A stretch of 64,000 nt of DNA from Paenibacillus polymyxa (GTDB lineage: Bacteria; Bacillota; Bacilli; Paenibacillales; Paenibacillaceae). Positions 35,884 to 43,563 of the stretch are shown one piece after another. Location: positions 2,502,001 to 2,566,000 of the forward strand of contig NZ_CP015423.1 of the NCBI RefSeq assembly GCF_001719045.1. Reading direction: 5' to 3'. Each line of letters begins with the position of its first letter. The first letter of the stretch is position 1. The translations under genes were made by a program, and so were the position numbers. Under the pieces are notes generated by a model. That model did not search any database. It was not told where the DNA came from and saw nothing but the letters and a program-made list of their open reading frames with translations.

Positions 35884-37962
35884 CTACTCCAGTTCAATCC
35901 ACTCGCCGAGCAACGTGTCCAGCTCCGCTTGCAGTCGCTCACGCGCGTCCCACAGCTCCGCCATGTGTATCGTGTCGCCGCTTGTGCCGAGCAGCTCCAG
36001 CTCGGCATCCGCCGCCGCCAATTCTGCTTCTTTGGCGGCGATGGCCCGCTCCAACCGCTCGCTGGATGCAGCGGGCGGGCGTGATGGCTTCGCGGCGGCC
36101 TTCGTTTCGCGTGCCCCAGACCCGGCAGCGGGCGAGCCCAAGCGACCTGAGCGTGCACGGCTCGCATCGTCTTCCGTAGTCGCTCCCGTATGCGCAGCCG
36201 CCCCCATGCCATTGCTCGCTGCACTGGAATGTACAGCTGTGCCCGAGCCAGAGCCGCCACCCGATGCGGCTCTGCTTGCAGATGTCGGGCGTGTCCCGGT
36301 ATCCCCCTCGCTCTGTAGACGAGCGTTCTCCAGCTCCCGCTTCTTCGCTCGGTACTCATCAAAGCTGCCTAGATAAAAGGTCAGCCTTCCATCCTCCAGC
36401 TCCCACACGCGCCCTGCCAGCTTATTCACAAAGTAGCGGTCATGTGAAATCGCCAGCACCGTTCCCGTGTAGGTGTCTAACGCTTCCTCCAGTGCCTCGC
36501 GTGAGTCAATGTCCAGATGGTTCGTCGGCTCATCCAGCACCAACAAATTTGGCTTTTTCATGACTAGCAACGCCAGCCGCAAGCGGGACCATTCGCCACC
36601 GGACAGCATGCTCACGGGCTTAAACACATCGGCACCGTAAAATAAATACTTCGCTAGCAACCCGCGTGCCTCGCCTTCTTCCACCCCTGCTTCCTCCTTG
36701 AAGTAGGCAAGCACAGTTGCCCGGCTATTCCGTTCTCTTTCTTGCTGCGCCAAATATCCGTACTCCACGCGCGCACCCCACTGGACCGTGCCTGCATCTG
36801 CGCTTTCCTGACCAAGCAGAAGCTTGAGCAACGTCGTTTTGCCTGACCCATTATCACCCAGCAAGGCCACCTTTTCGCCAAATTCCAGACTACCCGTTGC
36901 CCCATTTAATATCTGTCGCTCTCCATAGGCTTTAACAATTTCTTCAAACTGCAGTACCCGGCGACCGGAACGATCCTCCAGCTTTAAGTGAAATTCCGCC
37001 CCCTGCGGGTCCAATACAGGCCGCTTCACCAGTTCCATGCGCTCCAACGCCTTACGAATGGAGGCTGCCTTTTTGAAAAACTTTTCGTTATCGCCATTGC
37101 GACCCCACTCTTCAAAACGCCGAATGGCCTCTTTCATCTTTTTGATCCGCTTTTGCTGTTCCTTATAATCTTCAAATTGTAGTAGCAATCGTTCTTCCTT
37201 TTCCTTAACATAGCCGCTGTAGTTCGTATAATACGTAAACGCCTCGCCATCCTCGAGCTCAATCATTTTAACGGCGACCCGATCCAGAAAATAACGATCA
37301 TGAGATACAACCACACACGCACCTGTATAGCCCTGCAAAAATTGCTCCAGCCACTCCAGCCCTTTCAAATCCAGATGGTTGGTCGGCTCATCCAGCAGCA
37401 GCAAATCCGGTCGTCCGATGAGCTGTGATGCCAGCGCTATTTTTGTTTTCTCTCCACCCGACAGCGAGCCGAAGCTGCGCGTATACATACCTTTGGGAAT
37501 ACGCAGCCCATCCGCTACCTGGTCAATGTTTGCATCCATTTCATAGCCGCCATTGCGTTCAAACCGTTCCTGCAAGGCAGCATACGATTGCAGTAGCTTC
37601 TCCAGAAGGCTCGCATCCGCTGCCACAACCGGATCTGACATTTCCCGTTCCAGTGTGGTCATCTGATTGCGGCAATCCTTCAGCTCACGATAGGCGTAAG
37701 CCAGCGTTTCGTACACGGTGAAGCTCTCAAACTCCGCCGGAATTTGCGGTAAATAGCCGATTTTCGTATCCTTGGCGATGACGAGCTGCCCTTCATCCGG
37801 GCGGGACAAACGTGCGATTAGGCGTAATAGGGTGGTTTTACCGCTTCCGTTGCGGCCGATGAGCCCCACCTTTTCTCCCGTATGGATATCAAACGATGCA
37901 CCATCCAAAATCAGATTGGCAGCGTGGTATTTTTTCAATTGTTGACCGTTTACTATATACAT
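35884..37962 (-). CDS. ABC-F ATPase, probable antibiotic-resistance type
   Basis: 692-aa soluble protein with two ATPase domains and no membrane segment. Walker A is GRNGSGKTT (~37) and GDNGSGKTT (~370). Signatures are LSGGEKTKIAL and LSGGEWSRLRLAL, each followed by LDEPTNHLD. The linker between the domains is charged and helical (KEKEERLLLQFEDYKEQQKRIKK...). ABC-F proteins bind the ribosomal E site, and resistance types dislodge antibiotics. The C-terminus has a Gly/Ser/Ala-rich stretch (about 560-630) and then a coiled coil. The leader with a uORF and terminator argues for a drug-inducible resistance member; a YdiF-like housekeeping role remains possible. Confidence 0.82.
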   Translation of the reverse strand: MYIVNGQQLKKYHAANLILDGASFDIHTGEKVGLIGRNGSGKTTLLRLIARLSRPDEGQLVIAKDTKIGYLPQIPAEFESFTVYETLAYAYRELKDCRNQMTTLEREMSDPVVAADASLLEKLLQSYAALQERFERNGGYEMDANIDQVADGLRIPKGMYTRSFGSLSGGEKTKIALASQLIGRPDLLLLDEPTNHLDLKGLEWLEQFLQGYTGACVVVSHDRYFLDRVAVKMIELEDGEAFTYYTNYSGYVKEKEERLLLQFEDYKEQQKRIKKMKEAIRRFEEWGRNGDNEKFFKKAASIRKALERMELVKRPVLDPQGAEFHLKLEDRSGRRVLQFEEIVKAYGERQILNGATGSLEFGEKVALLGDNGSGKTTLLKLLLGQESADAGTVQWGARVEYGYLAQQERERNSRATVLAYFKEEAGVEEGEARGLLAKYLFYGADVFKPVSMLSGGEWSRLRLALLVMKKPNLLVLDEPTNHLDIDSREALEEALDTYTGTVLAISHDRYFVNKLAGRVWELEDGRLTFYLGSFDEYRAKKRELENARLQSEGDTGTRPTSASRAASGGGSGSGTAVHSSAASNGMGAAAHTGATTEDDASRARSGRLGSPAAGSGARETKAAAKPSRPPAASSERLERAIAAKEAELAAADAELELLGTSGDTIHMAELWDARERLQAELDTLLGEWIELE

Positions 37963-38007
37963 GTTCAGGCTCTCCTTTATTTAGGAAGACCCTTACCCGG
38001 GTAACAC

Positions 38008-38040
38008 AAAAAGAGCCGCAGGAGCAACCCTGCGACTCTT
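38008..38040 (-). promoter_or_regulatory. Attenuator terminator in the ABC-F leader
   Basis: A 12-bp stem with one G-U pair (AAGAGTCGCAGG with CCTGCGGCTCTT) and a 6-nt loop is followed by UUUGUG, 46 nt before the ABC-F start. It lies between the leader ORF and the structural gene, so transcription would stop here unless an upstream structure changes. Confidence 0.82.
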
Positions 38041-38065
38041 CGGAAGATACAGAAATCCGTTCGAG

Positions 38066-38209
38066 TTAAGGTAGGCGTCTTCTCGCGATGTTTACAACCG
38101 TATGATTAAAATTGGACAGACTTCTCCCGTTGTATGGAAAAGCATGAACAATGCCAGCCATAGCAATCGGCAGCTGGCTAATACGGTTGTTCAGCATCTC
38201 GTGATTCAC
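38066..38209 (-). CDS. 47-aa leader peptide of the ABC-F gene
   Basis: A GTG-started ORF of 47 codons, with AGGAGG 8 nt upstream (38221-38216). It begins MNHEMLNNRISQLPIA and ends NIARRRLP. It ends 26 nt before the attenuator stem. Inside it, ACAACCGTAT (38190-38181) can pair with ATACGGTTGT (38103-38094), a perfect 10-bp stem that a translating or stalled ribosome would disrupt. Leader ORFs that stall on drug-bound ribosomes control several ABC-F and other resistance genes in Firmicutes. The peptide itself matches nothing I recognise. A six-codon ORF (38230-38210) precedes it and covers the ribosome site. Confidence 0.72.
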   Translation of the reverse strand: MNHEMLNNRISQLPIAMAGIVHAFPYNGRSLSNFNHTVVNIARRRLP

Positions 38210-38240
38210 CTACCTCACCTCCTTCTTCATAATTGTGTGT

Positions 38241-38269
38241 AGTATAACATGTTTGCTCGTATTATGAAA
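38241..38269 (-). promoter_or_regulatory. Probable ABC-F promoter
   Basis: TATACT at 38246-38241 is a good -10. TTTCAT at 38269-38264, 17 nt away, is a poor -35. The transcript would start about 25 nt before the leader ORF and about 270 nt before the ABC-F gene. Confidence 0.5.
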
Positions 38270-38289
38270 GAGGACGATGGTCCATCGAA

Positions 38290-39468
38290 CTATGAAACAG
38301 AGTGGTGTCCTCTGACAGCCTGCGAAGTCCCGGCTCTGGTAATCGAAAATACGCCGCAGACAAAAGCAACAATCACAAATGCCCCACCCACCCAAGCGTT
38401 CGTGGCAACAGATTCACTATTCTCAATCACTACTCCTCCCAAGGCAGAACCGAGAGCGATCCCGACCTGGAGTGCGGAGAAATTAAAGCTTTGCTGAATA
38501 CTACCCGATTCGGGTGCATTTTCAATAAGATAACTTTGCATCGGGGGCGACAAGGCCCAACTCAGTATGCCCCAGATAATCAGTAGTGGTGCAAATACAT
38601 AAATCGAGTGAATTGAGAATGGCAGCAAGAACATCACGGCGATAAACACGCCTACGACGACTAGAATACTTTTCGCTGTGCCGAACCGATCTGCCAAAGA
38701 GCCGCCAATAAAACCACCGCTCACTGCCGCCAGCCCAAAGACAAAATAGGCCACACTAACCCACGAAGCGGTCAAGCCCATCATATTTTCTAAAAACGGA
38801 GTGAAATACGCATATAACGTGTAATGGCCCGCCAGTGTCAGCGTGGTCACCAAATGAGCACTGATGACTTTAACATTTTTTAAGGATTTCAACTGATCAC
38901 GCATAGGTACAACATGTTCTGTCGGAATCCGCTCCATAAACAAGTTGATAACGATCATAGCAACGACCGTCAACAAAGCGATGATCAGGAAAAGCACCCG
39001 CCAGCCAAATGCATTTCCAATCAGCACCCCGGCTGGAATACCTAGAACGATGGAGGAGCTAACCCCCATGGAGATGACACCGAGGACACGGGCCTGATAA
39101 GCCTTGGACACCACTTTGACTGCAATGGTCAGTGACAATGTCACGATCAGCGACCCGCTTGCAGCGGTAATGATACGGGATACAAACAAGACTGCATAAT
39201 TCGGACTCCAGAAGGCCAGCAGACTTCCCAGAATAAAAATAAACATCGACCACAGGTACAGTCGTTTTCGTTCAATTTTGGCTGTCAACGCCAACAGAGT
39301 TGGCCCAGCAATAGCATACACGAGCGCATAGATCATGATAAGCTGTCCTGCCGTGCTTACGGAGACATTCAAATCCTGTGCAATTTGGGGTAGCACGCCA
39401 CCGATAATCAGCTCCACCAGCCCCACCGTAAAGGTCGCAATCGTTAAAATAACTACTTTGAAGTTCAT
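38290..39468 (-). CDS. pbuE: Purine base/nucleoside efflux pump PbuE
   Basis: 392-aa MFS (DHA1) protein with 12 membrane segments, beginning MNFKVVILTIATFTVGLVELI; residues 1-80 (GQLIMIYALVYAIAGPTLLALTAKIERKRLYL) follow B. subtilis PbuE (YdhL) closely. That pump exports adenine, hypoxanthine and related purines. The decisive context is the adenine riboswitch directly upstream. I start it at the ATG at 39468 (AAAGGAG 8 nt upstream); a longer reading to 39531 crosses the riboswitch terminator tail. Confidence 0.92.
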   Translation of the reverse strand: MNFKVVILTIATFTVGLVELIIGGVLPQIAQDLNVSVSTAGQLIMIYALVYAIAGPTLLALTAKIERKRLYLWSMFIFILGSLLAFWSPNYAVLFVSRIITAASGSLIVTLSLTIAVKVVSKAYQARVLGVISMGVSSSIVLGIPAGVLIGNAFGWRVLFLIIALLTVVAMIVINLFMERIPTEHVVPMRDQLKSLKNVKVISAHLVTTLTLAGHYTLYAYFTPFLENMMGLTASWVSVAYFVFGLAAVSGGFIGGSLADRFGTAKSILVVVGVFIAVMFLLPFSIHSIYVFAPLLIIWGILSWALSPPMQSYLIENAPESGSIQQSFNFSALQVGIALGSALGGVVIENSESVATNAWVGGAFVIVAFVCGVFSITRAGTSQAVRGHHSVS

Positions 39469-39510
39469 TACATTAGCTCCTTTGCTGTCATGTAAATTCC
39501 CTCGTATTAC

Positions 39511-39620
39511 GCAAAAAAATCCTGACCACAAGAAATGTACAAGACGTACACTTTTTGTAATCAGGACTTATCGGTTCCTGGTAGAGACCCTCAAACCATA
39601 TTATTGAGGTTATACAAATG
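39511..39620 (-). ncRNA. Adenine riboswitch of pbuE
   Basis: The minus-strand aptamer at 39617-39555 starts TTGTATAACCTCAATAATAT and ends TCCTGATTACAA. It has the purine-riboswitch core: P1 TTGTA/TACAA, the J1/2 and J2/3 segments ATAA and GTCTCTACC, and loop-forming arms CCTC/GAGG and CAGGA/TCCTG. The base after GA in the 3' strand is U, the adenine-specifying position (C would mean guanine). The expression platform is a terminator (39567-39520) whose 5' arm shares the P1/P3 strand, followed by seven U. Adenine binding would free the gene, as for B. subtilis pbuE, which this nearly duplicates. Confidence 0.93.
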
Positions 39621-39661
39621 GGGCATTCATTTATTACGCATTCACGAAGGTTATAGCTATT

Positions 39662-39690
39662 ACTATAAAGGAGCCTGTGGCTAAGTTCAA
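39662..39690 (-). promoter_or_regulatory. pbuE promoter
   Basis: TTGAAC (39690-39685) and TATAGT (39667-39662) are 17 nt apart on the minus strand, placing the transcript start about 40 nt before the aptamer. The promoter directly abuts the stop codon of the esterase gene. Confidence 0.7.
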
Positions 39691-39694
39691 CCCC

Positions 39695-40654
39695 CTACAG
39701 CCGCAAAAATTCGCTCATAGCACGATCCGACAGATAAGGTAGGTACTCATGACCGTATTCGTGATACAGGAGCATTTCCTTGTCTGATACGATTTTATTG
39801 TACACCGCAAACTGCGTGGAAGGCGGACAGATGATGTCCGACAGTCCTGTCACAAACAACACACGACCACGAATACGATCTGCCAAATGTTGAATATCAA
39901 TGTAGCCTAGTCGGTGAAACAGCTCCTCCTCGCGCAGATGGTTCGGATCAAACCAACGAAAATAATAAACCAGTTCTTCATATGCAGATGTAGTGGCATC
40001 CAGCATCCAGGCTCTTTTATAGTCCGACAGAAACGGATATACCGGAACTGCCATACGGACACGCGGCTCCAATGCAGCGCAGGCAACCGTCAGGGCCCCT
40101 CCCTGGGAGCAGCCAAATGCGCCGATCCTTTCAGGGTCGACCTGCTCCATAGACATCAGAATGCGCACCGTCTGCACGGTATCCAAAAATACATTGCGGT
40201 AATACAACCGATCCGGGTCCGGGTCGTCAATCCCTCGGATGATATGGCCGCGTACCGTCGTTCCTTGAACCTGCAAATTGTCCTCGGACAGCCCACCTTG
40301 CCCCCGGCAATCCATGGCCAGCACAGTGAATCCGTGTGCCGCATAGCTTACCTTGTCGAACCAGTCGCCACTGTCGCAGGAATATCCATGAAACATGGCC
40401 AAAGCTGGCCCTTGTTCCGTAAGGTGCTTGGGACGAGCCAGCTTCCCATGAACCTTTGCTCCGCCCACTCCAGTAAAATATAGATGGTAACACTCCACCA
40501 TCGGAGAGATAAAATCAGCAGGCTCCAGTGTATAATCAAGCGGCTGCCGCTCCAGCTCCTGTAATGCCCGTTCCCAGTATGCGTCAAAATCCGGCGACTT
40601 CGGGTTACTCCCCATATATGACTGCAATTGCTGTAAAGACATATCCTCCGGCAT
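39695..40654 (-). CDS. CE7-family acetyl esterase (acetylxylan esterase / cephalosporin-C deacetylase type)
   Basis: 319-aa cytoplasmic alpha/beta hydrolase. CE7 markers are CRGQGG near residue 115, the nucleophile in GCSQGGAL near 185, Asp in GLSDIICPPST near 270, and His in YGHEYLP near 300. These enzymes remove acetyl groups from short oligosaccharides. In this operon the natural substrates would be acetylated manno-oligosaccharides taken up by the ABC importer. It lies 11 nt after the GH130 gene. No terminator separates it from the pbuE riboswitch. Confidence 0.9.
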   Translation of the reverse strand: MPEDMSLQQLQSYMGSNPKSPDFDAYWERALQELERQPLDYTLEPADFISPMVECYHLYFTGVGGAKVHGKLARPKHLTEQGPALAMFHGYSCDSGDWFDKVSYAAHGFTVLAMDCRGQGGLSEDNLQVQGTTVRGHIIRGIDDPDPDRLYYRNVFLDTVQTVRILMSMEQVDPERIGAFGCSQGGALTVACAALEPRVRMAVPVYPFLSDYKRAWMLDATTSAYEELVYYFRWFDPNHLREEELFHRLGYIDIQHLADRIRGRVLFVTGLSDIICPPSTQFAVYNKIVSDKEMLLYHEYGHEYLPYLSDRAMSEFLRL

Positions 40655-40665
40655 TCAAGTTCCTC

Positions 40666-41715
40666 CTACATCCGACCTGACTCACGGTCGTCTGCGACCA
40701 CTTCATCCGTTGCGATGACATACTTCATAATGTCGGACACTGTCGTGTATGCAATACCTACATACGTGTCAGCGGCTCCATAATAAATCGCAATCCGGCC
40801 CGTGTCCGCATCATGCAGCGTAGCACACGGGAACACCACATTCGGCACAAAACCCCGTTCTTCGTACCATTCCTCCGGGGTCAGCACGAAATTCGAGGAA
40901 CGATATTTAACTTTAGACGGATCATCCAGGTCAAGAACGGCTACGCCCATACTGTATACCAGCCCATTGCACGTGCCTGTCACCCCGTGGTAGAACATCA
41001 GCCAGCCCTCTGTCGTCTCAATCGGAGCCGGTCCGCCGCCAATCTTTACCGATTGCCACCAGCCCTGTCCGCCCTTGCTCATGACATGACGGTGCTTGCC
41101 CCAATAGATCAAGTCAGGACTTTCACTCAGAAAGATGTCGCCAAACGGTGTATGTCCGCTGTCGCTCGGACGGGATAGCAACATAAAGTTTCCGTTTAGC
41201 TTGCGGGGCAACAGCACACCATTACGATTAAACGGCAGGAACGGATTTTCCAATCGTACAAAGCTTTTAAAATCCTTCGTTTGTGCTATTCCCAATGCTG
41301 CACCGTAAAAATCTGTACACCAGATGATATAATACGTGTCCTCCACGCGAACCAGACGCGGATCGTAAGCATAATTTGGCTGATAATCTTTCCCTTCCTC
41401 ATCAACCAAATGCAAACGTTCTGTCTCAATGTCCCAAGCCAACCCGTCGTCACTCCAGCCTAGGTGCAAATGCGGACGTCCATTAATCGTTTCAGCCCGA
41501 AATACTCCTACAAACCGTCCCTCATATGGAGCTACTGCACTGTTGAAAATACGGGCAATGCCCGGTACCGGATTCCGTCCAATGACCGGATTCTCACTAT
41601 ATCTCCATACCGGAGCCTCACTGCCTTCAGGCTTATCCTGCCACGGCATTTCCGGCAGACTACCTCCCACAATTCGTACGCTATCTACTCCCAAATCCAC
41701 ATTCAATTTATTCAT
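40666..41715 (-). CDS. GH130 beta-mannoside phosphorylase (manno-oligosaccharide type)
   Basis: 349-aa five-bladed propeller enzyme that uses phosphate to release alpha-mannose-1-phosphate from beta-mannosides. Family segments are NPVIGRNPVPGIARIFNSAV, YDPRLVRVEDTYYI (catalytic Asp region), PFNRNGVLLPRK, LSRPSDSGHTPFGD, KIGGGPAPIETTEGWL and FYHGV. The shorter length and these motifs fit the GH130_2 group (beta-1,4-manno-oligosaccharide phosphorylase) better than the mannosylglucose enzyme at 46291. Specificity for 1,2-linked mannosides cannot be excluded. Fourth gene of the importer operon. Confidence 0.85.
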   Translation of the reverse strand: MNKLNVDLGVDSVRIVGGSLPEMPWQDKPEGSEAPVWRYSENPVIGRNPVPGIARIFNSAVAPYEGRFVGVFRAETINGRPHLHLGWSDDGLAWDIETERLHLVDEEGKDYQPNYAYDPRLVRVEDTYYIIWCTDFYGAALGIAQTKDFKSFVRLENPFLPFNRNGVLLPRKLNGNFMLLSRPSDSGHTPFGDIFLSESPDLIYWGKHRHVMSKGGQGWWQSVKIGGGPAPIETTEGWLMFYHGVTGTCNGLVYSMGVAVLDLDDPSKVKYRSSNFVLTPEEWYEERGFVPNVVFPCATLHDADTGRIAIYYGAADTYVGIAYTTVSDIMKYVIATDEVVADDRESGRM

Positions 41716-41775
41716 ACGTGTATTCCCCTCTCACCGAGATATTTGATTCACCAAATTTTCTATTTCGCCATTGTT

Positions 41776-42609
41776 CTATTTCACCGAACCCTGCGCGAAA
41801 CCGTTATAGATATATTTTTGTAATGATAAAAACGCAATCAGCGTCGGAATAATGGCAATGATTATGCCCGCGCTAATGACTTCCCATTGCGAGCCATATG
41901 GCCCTTTAAACTTGAACAGCGCCGTCGATATGACCTGAAGGCTTGTTTTGGGCATATACAGGAACGGGGTGTAAAAGTCGTTGTAAATATTAACGCCCTT
42001 GATAATGATCACCGTCACAATGGCAGGCTTCAGCAGAGGCAAGATAATGCGCCAGTAGATCGTCAGATAGGAGGCCCCATCCAGCATGGCCGATTCATCT
42101 AGCGCCACCGCGATGGAATCCAGAAATTGCAGAAAAATATACACCGCAATAATATCCGTTCCCAAATACAGCAAGATCGCCGCCCAAGGCGTGTTAAACA
42201 GCTCCAGCTTGTTGATTATTTGGAATGTCGACACCTGTGTCGTCACCCCCGGAATGAGCGTGGCGAGCAAGAACGCACCCAGCATGAGACTTTTGCCCTT
42301 AAATTTAAAACGGTTCAAAATATACGCGATCATGGAACCCGTCAACGTAGCTCCGATGATCGAAATCAACAGGATAAAAGCTGTGTTCGCAAATCCGGTC
42401 AGCATATTTCCGTTGATAAAGGCTTTGGTATAGTTAGCCCAATTCAGCCAGTTCACAGGGGGAGTCAGAGGACTGGTTGCCGCATATTCAGCCTTCGTCT
42501 TCAAAGATGCAAACAAAATTACGACAATCGGCAGCAGTGCAATGAACGCACCTAGTAGTAGCGCGGCATACTTGATGCTGCTACCCAGTATTCTTTTCAG
42601 CTTATACAT
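41776..42609 (-). CDS. Mannan oligosaccharide ABC permease (MalG type)
   Basis: 277 aa, six membrane segments, EAA loop LDESAMLDGASYLTIYWRIILPLLKP near residue 190 and C-terminus NGFAQGSVK. It lies 2 nt after the MalF-type gene. It would form the CUT1 importer channel with that protein, using an ATPase encoded elsewhere. The mannoside substrate is inferred from the two GH130 genes and the epimerase. Confidence 0.9.
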   Translation of the reverse strand: MYKLKRILGSSIKYAALLLGAFIALLPIVVILFASLKTKAEYAATSPLTPPVNWLNWANYTKAFINGNMLTGFANTAFILLISIIGATLTGSMIAYILNRFKFKGKSLMLGAFLLATLIPGVTTQVSTFQIINKLELFNTPWAAILLYLGTDIIAVYIFLQFLDSIAVALDESAMLDGASYLTIYWRIILPLLKPAIVTVIIIKGVNIYNDFYTPFLYMPKTSLQVISTALFKFKGPYGSQWEVISAGIIIAIIPTLIAFLSLQKYIYNGFAQGSVK

Positions 42610-42611
42610 GA

Positions 42612-43496
42612 TTAGTCCTCCTCTCCCCGAATTAGCAACCGTTGAAGCAGTGTGACAGCAATCACGATCAGCAGCAGAACGACCGCCATCGCTGAGGCCA
42701 AACCGACCTTGCTGTATTTGAATGCCACATCAAGCGTCTGAATGACGAATGTTTCACTGCCGTTGGAGCCACCGGTCATAATATACGGGATGTCGAACGC
42801 ACTGATCGCCCCGCTAATCGCCAAGATGAGGTTCAACTGCAAAATCCGCTTGATACTCGGCAAAATAATAGAGCGGAATTGATGCCAGCGGTTAGCCCCG
42901 TCTATATCAGACGCTTCATACAGATCACTGGATATGGAGGAAATCGCACCGAGAAACACGATAAAGTTAAAGCCCATGTATCTCCAGATCGACGTGCCAG
43001 CCAGCGAAATATTGATAATCTCCGGGTTGCCCAGCCACAGCTTGACATACGAACCCAGCCCCATCGCCTGAAGCAGTGTATCAAGGGTACCGTCTGGCTT
43101 AAAAAAGAATAGAAAAATAAAACCAATAGCTACCCCGTTCATCAGGGAAGGAAAAAACAAAACGCCTTTAAAGAAATTTTTAAACCAGGTTTGAAAGCTG
43201 AGAATGGTTGCAAAATAAAGGGCCAGCCCCATCTGTACAAACGTGGCTACAAAGTAATACAGACTGACTTTAAACACCGAGAAATACTCGGGGTCGGTAA
43301 AGATTTTGATATAGTTTTCAAAGCCCACATATTCCAGACGCTTACTATAGCCGTTCCAGTCCGAAAAGCTGTACTTAAACATATTGATCACTGGCAAGTA
43401 CGCAAAAGTGATCAGCAGCGCTAGCGGAATAATTGAAAAGGCAACAATAATCGCCAATCTTTGTTTGGAGTAGCTGAGATTCGAAAATTTTAACAT
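42612..43496 (-). CDS. Mannan oligosaccharide ABC permease (MalF type)
   Basis: 294 aa, six membrane segments, EAA loop YEASDIDGANRWHQFRSIILPSIK near residue 200. It follows the binding protein by 67 nt and precedes the MalG-type gene by 2 nt. N-terminal KQRLAIIVAFSIIPLALLITFAYLPVINMF is typical of CUT1 permeases. Confidence 0.9.
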   Translation of the reverse strand: MLKFSNLSYSKQRLAIIVAFSIIPLALLITFAYLPVINMFKYSFSDWNGYSKRLEYVGFENYIKIFTDPEYFSVFKVSLYYFVATFVQMGLALYFATILSFQTWFKNFFKGVLFFPSLMNGVAIGFIFLFFFKPDGTLDTLLQAMGLGSYVKLWLGNPEIINISLAGTSIWRYMGFNFIVFLGAISSISSDLYEASDIDGANRWHQFRSIILPSIKRILQLNLILAISGAISAFDIPYIMTGGSNGSETFVIQTLDVAFKYSKVGLASAMAVVLLLIVIAVTLLQRLLIRGEED

Positions 43497-43563
43497 GCTG
43501 CACCTCCTGGCTATCCGTCCATCGACTGCTACGTCGATCCTTTCTTTTCGTCAGTTCAGATGG

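Noticed and set aside
35880..36362. 160-codon minus-strand ORF in another frame
   Set aside because: It lies wholly in the GC-rich linker of the ABC-F gene; GC-rich DNA gives long open shadow frames, and no ribosome site is present.
39520..39567. Simple terminator of the CE7 esterase operon
   Set aside because: The stem is the expression platform of the adenine riboswitch; its 5' arm shares bases with the aptamer. It may still end read-through mRNA, which is noted separately.
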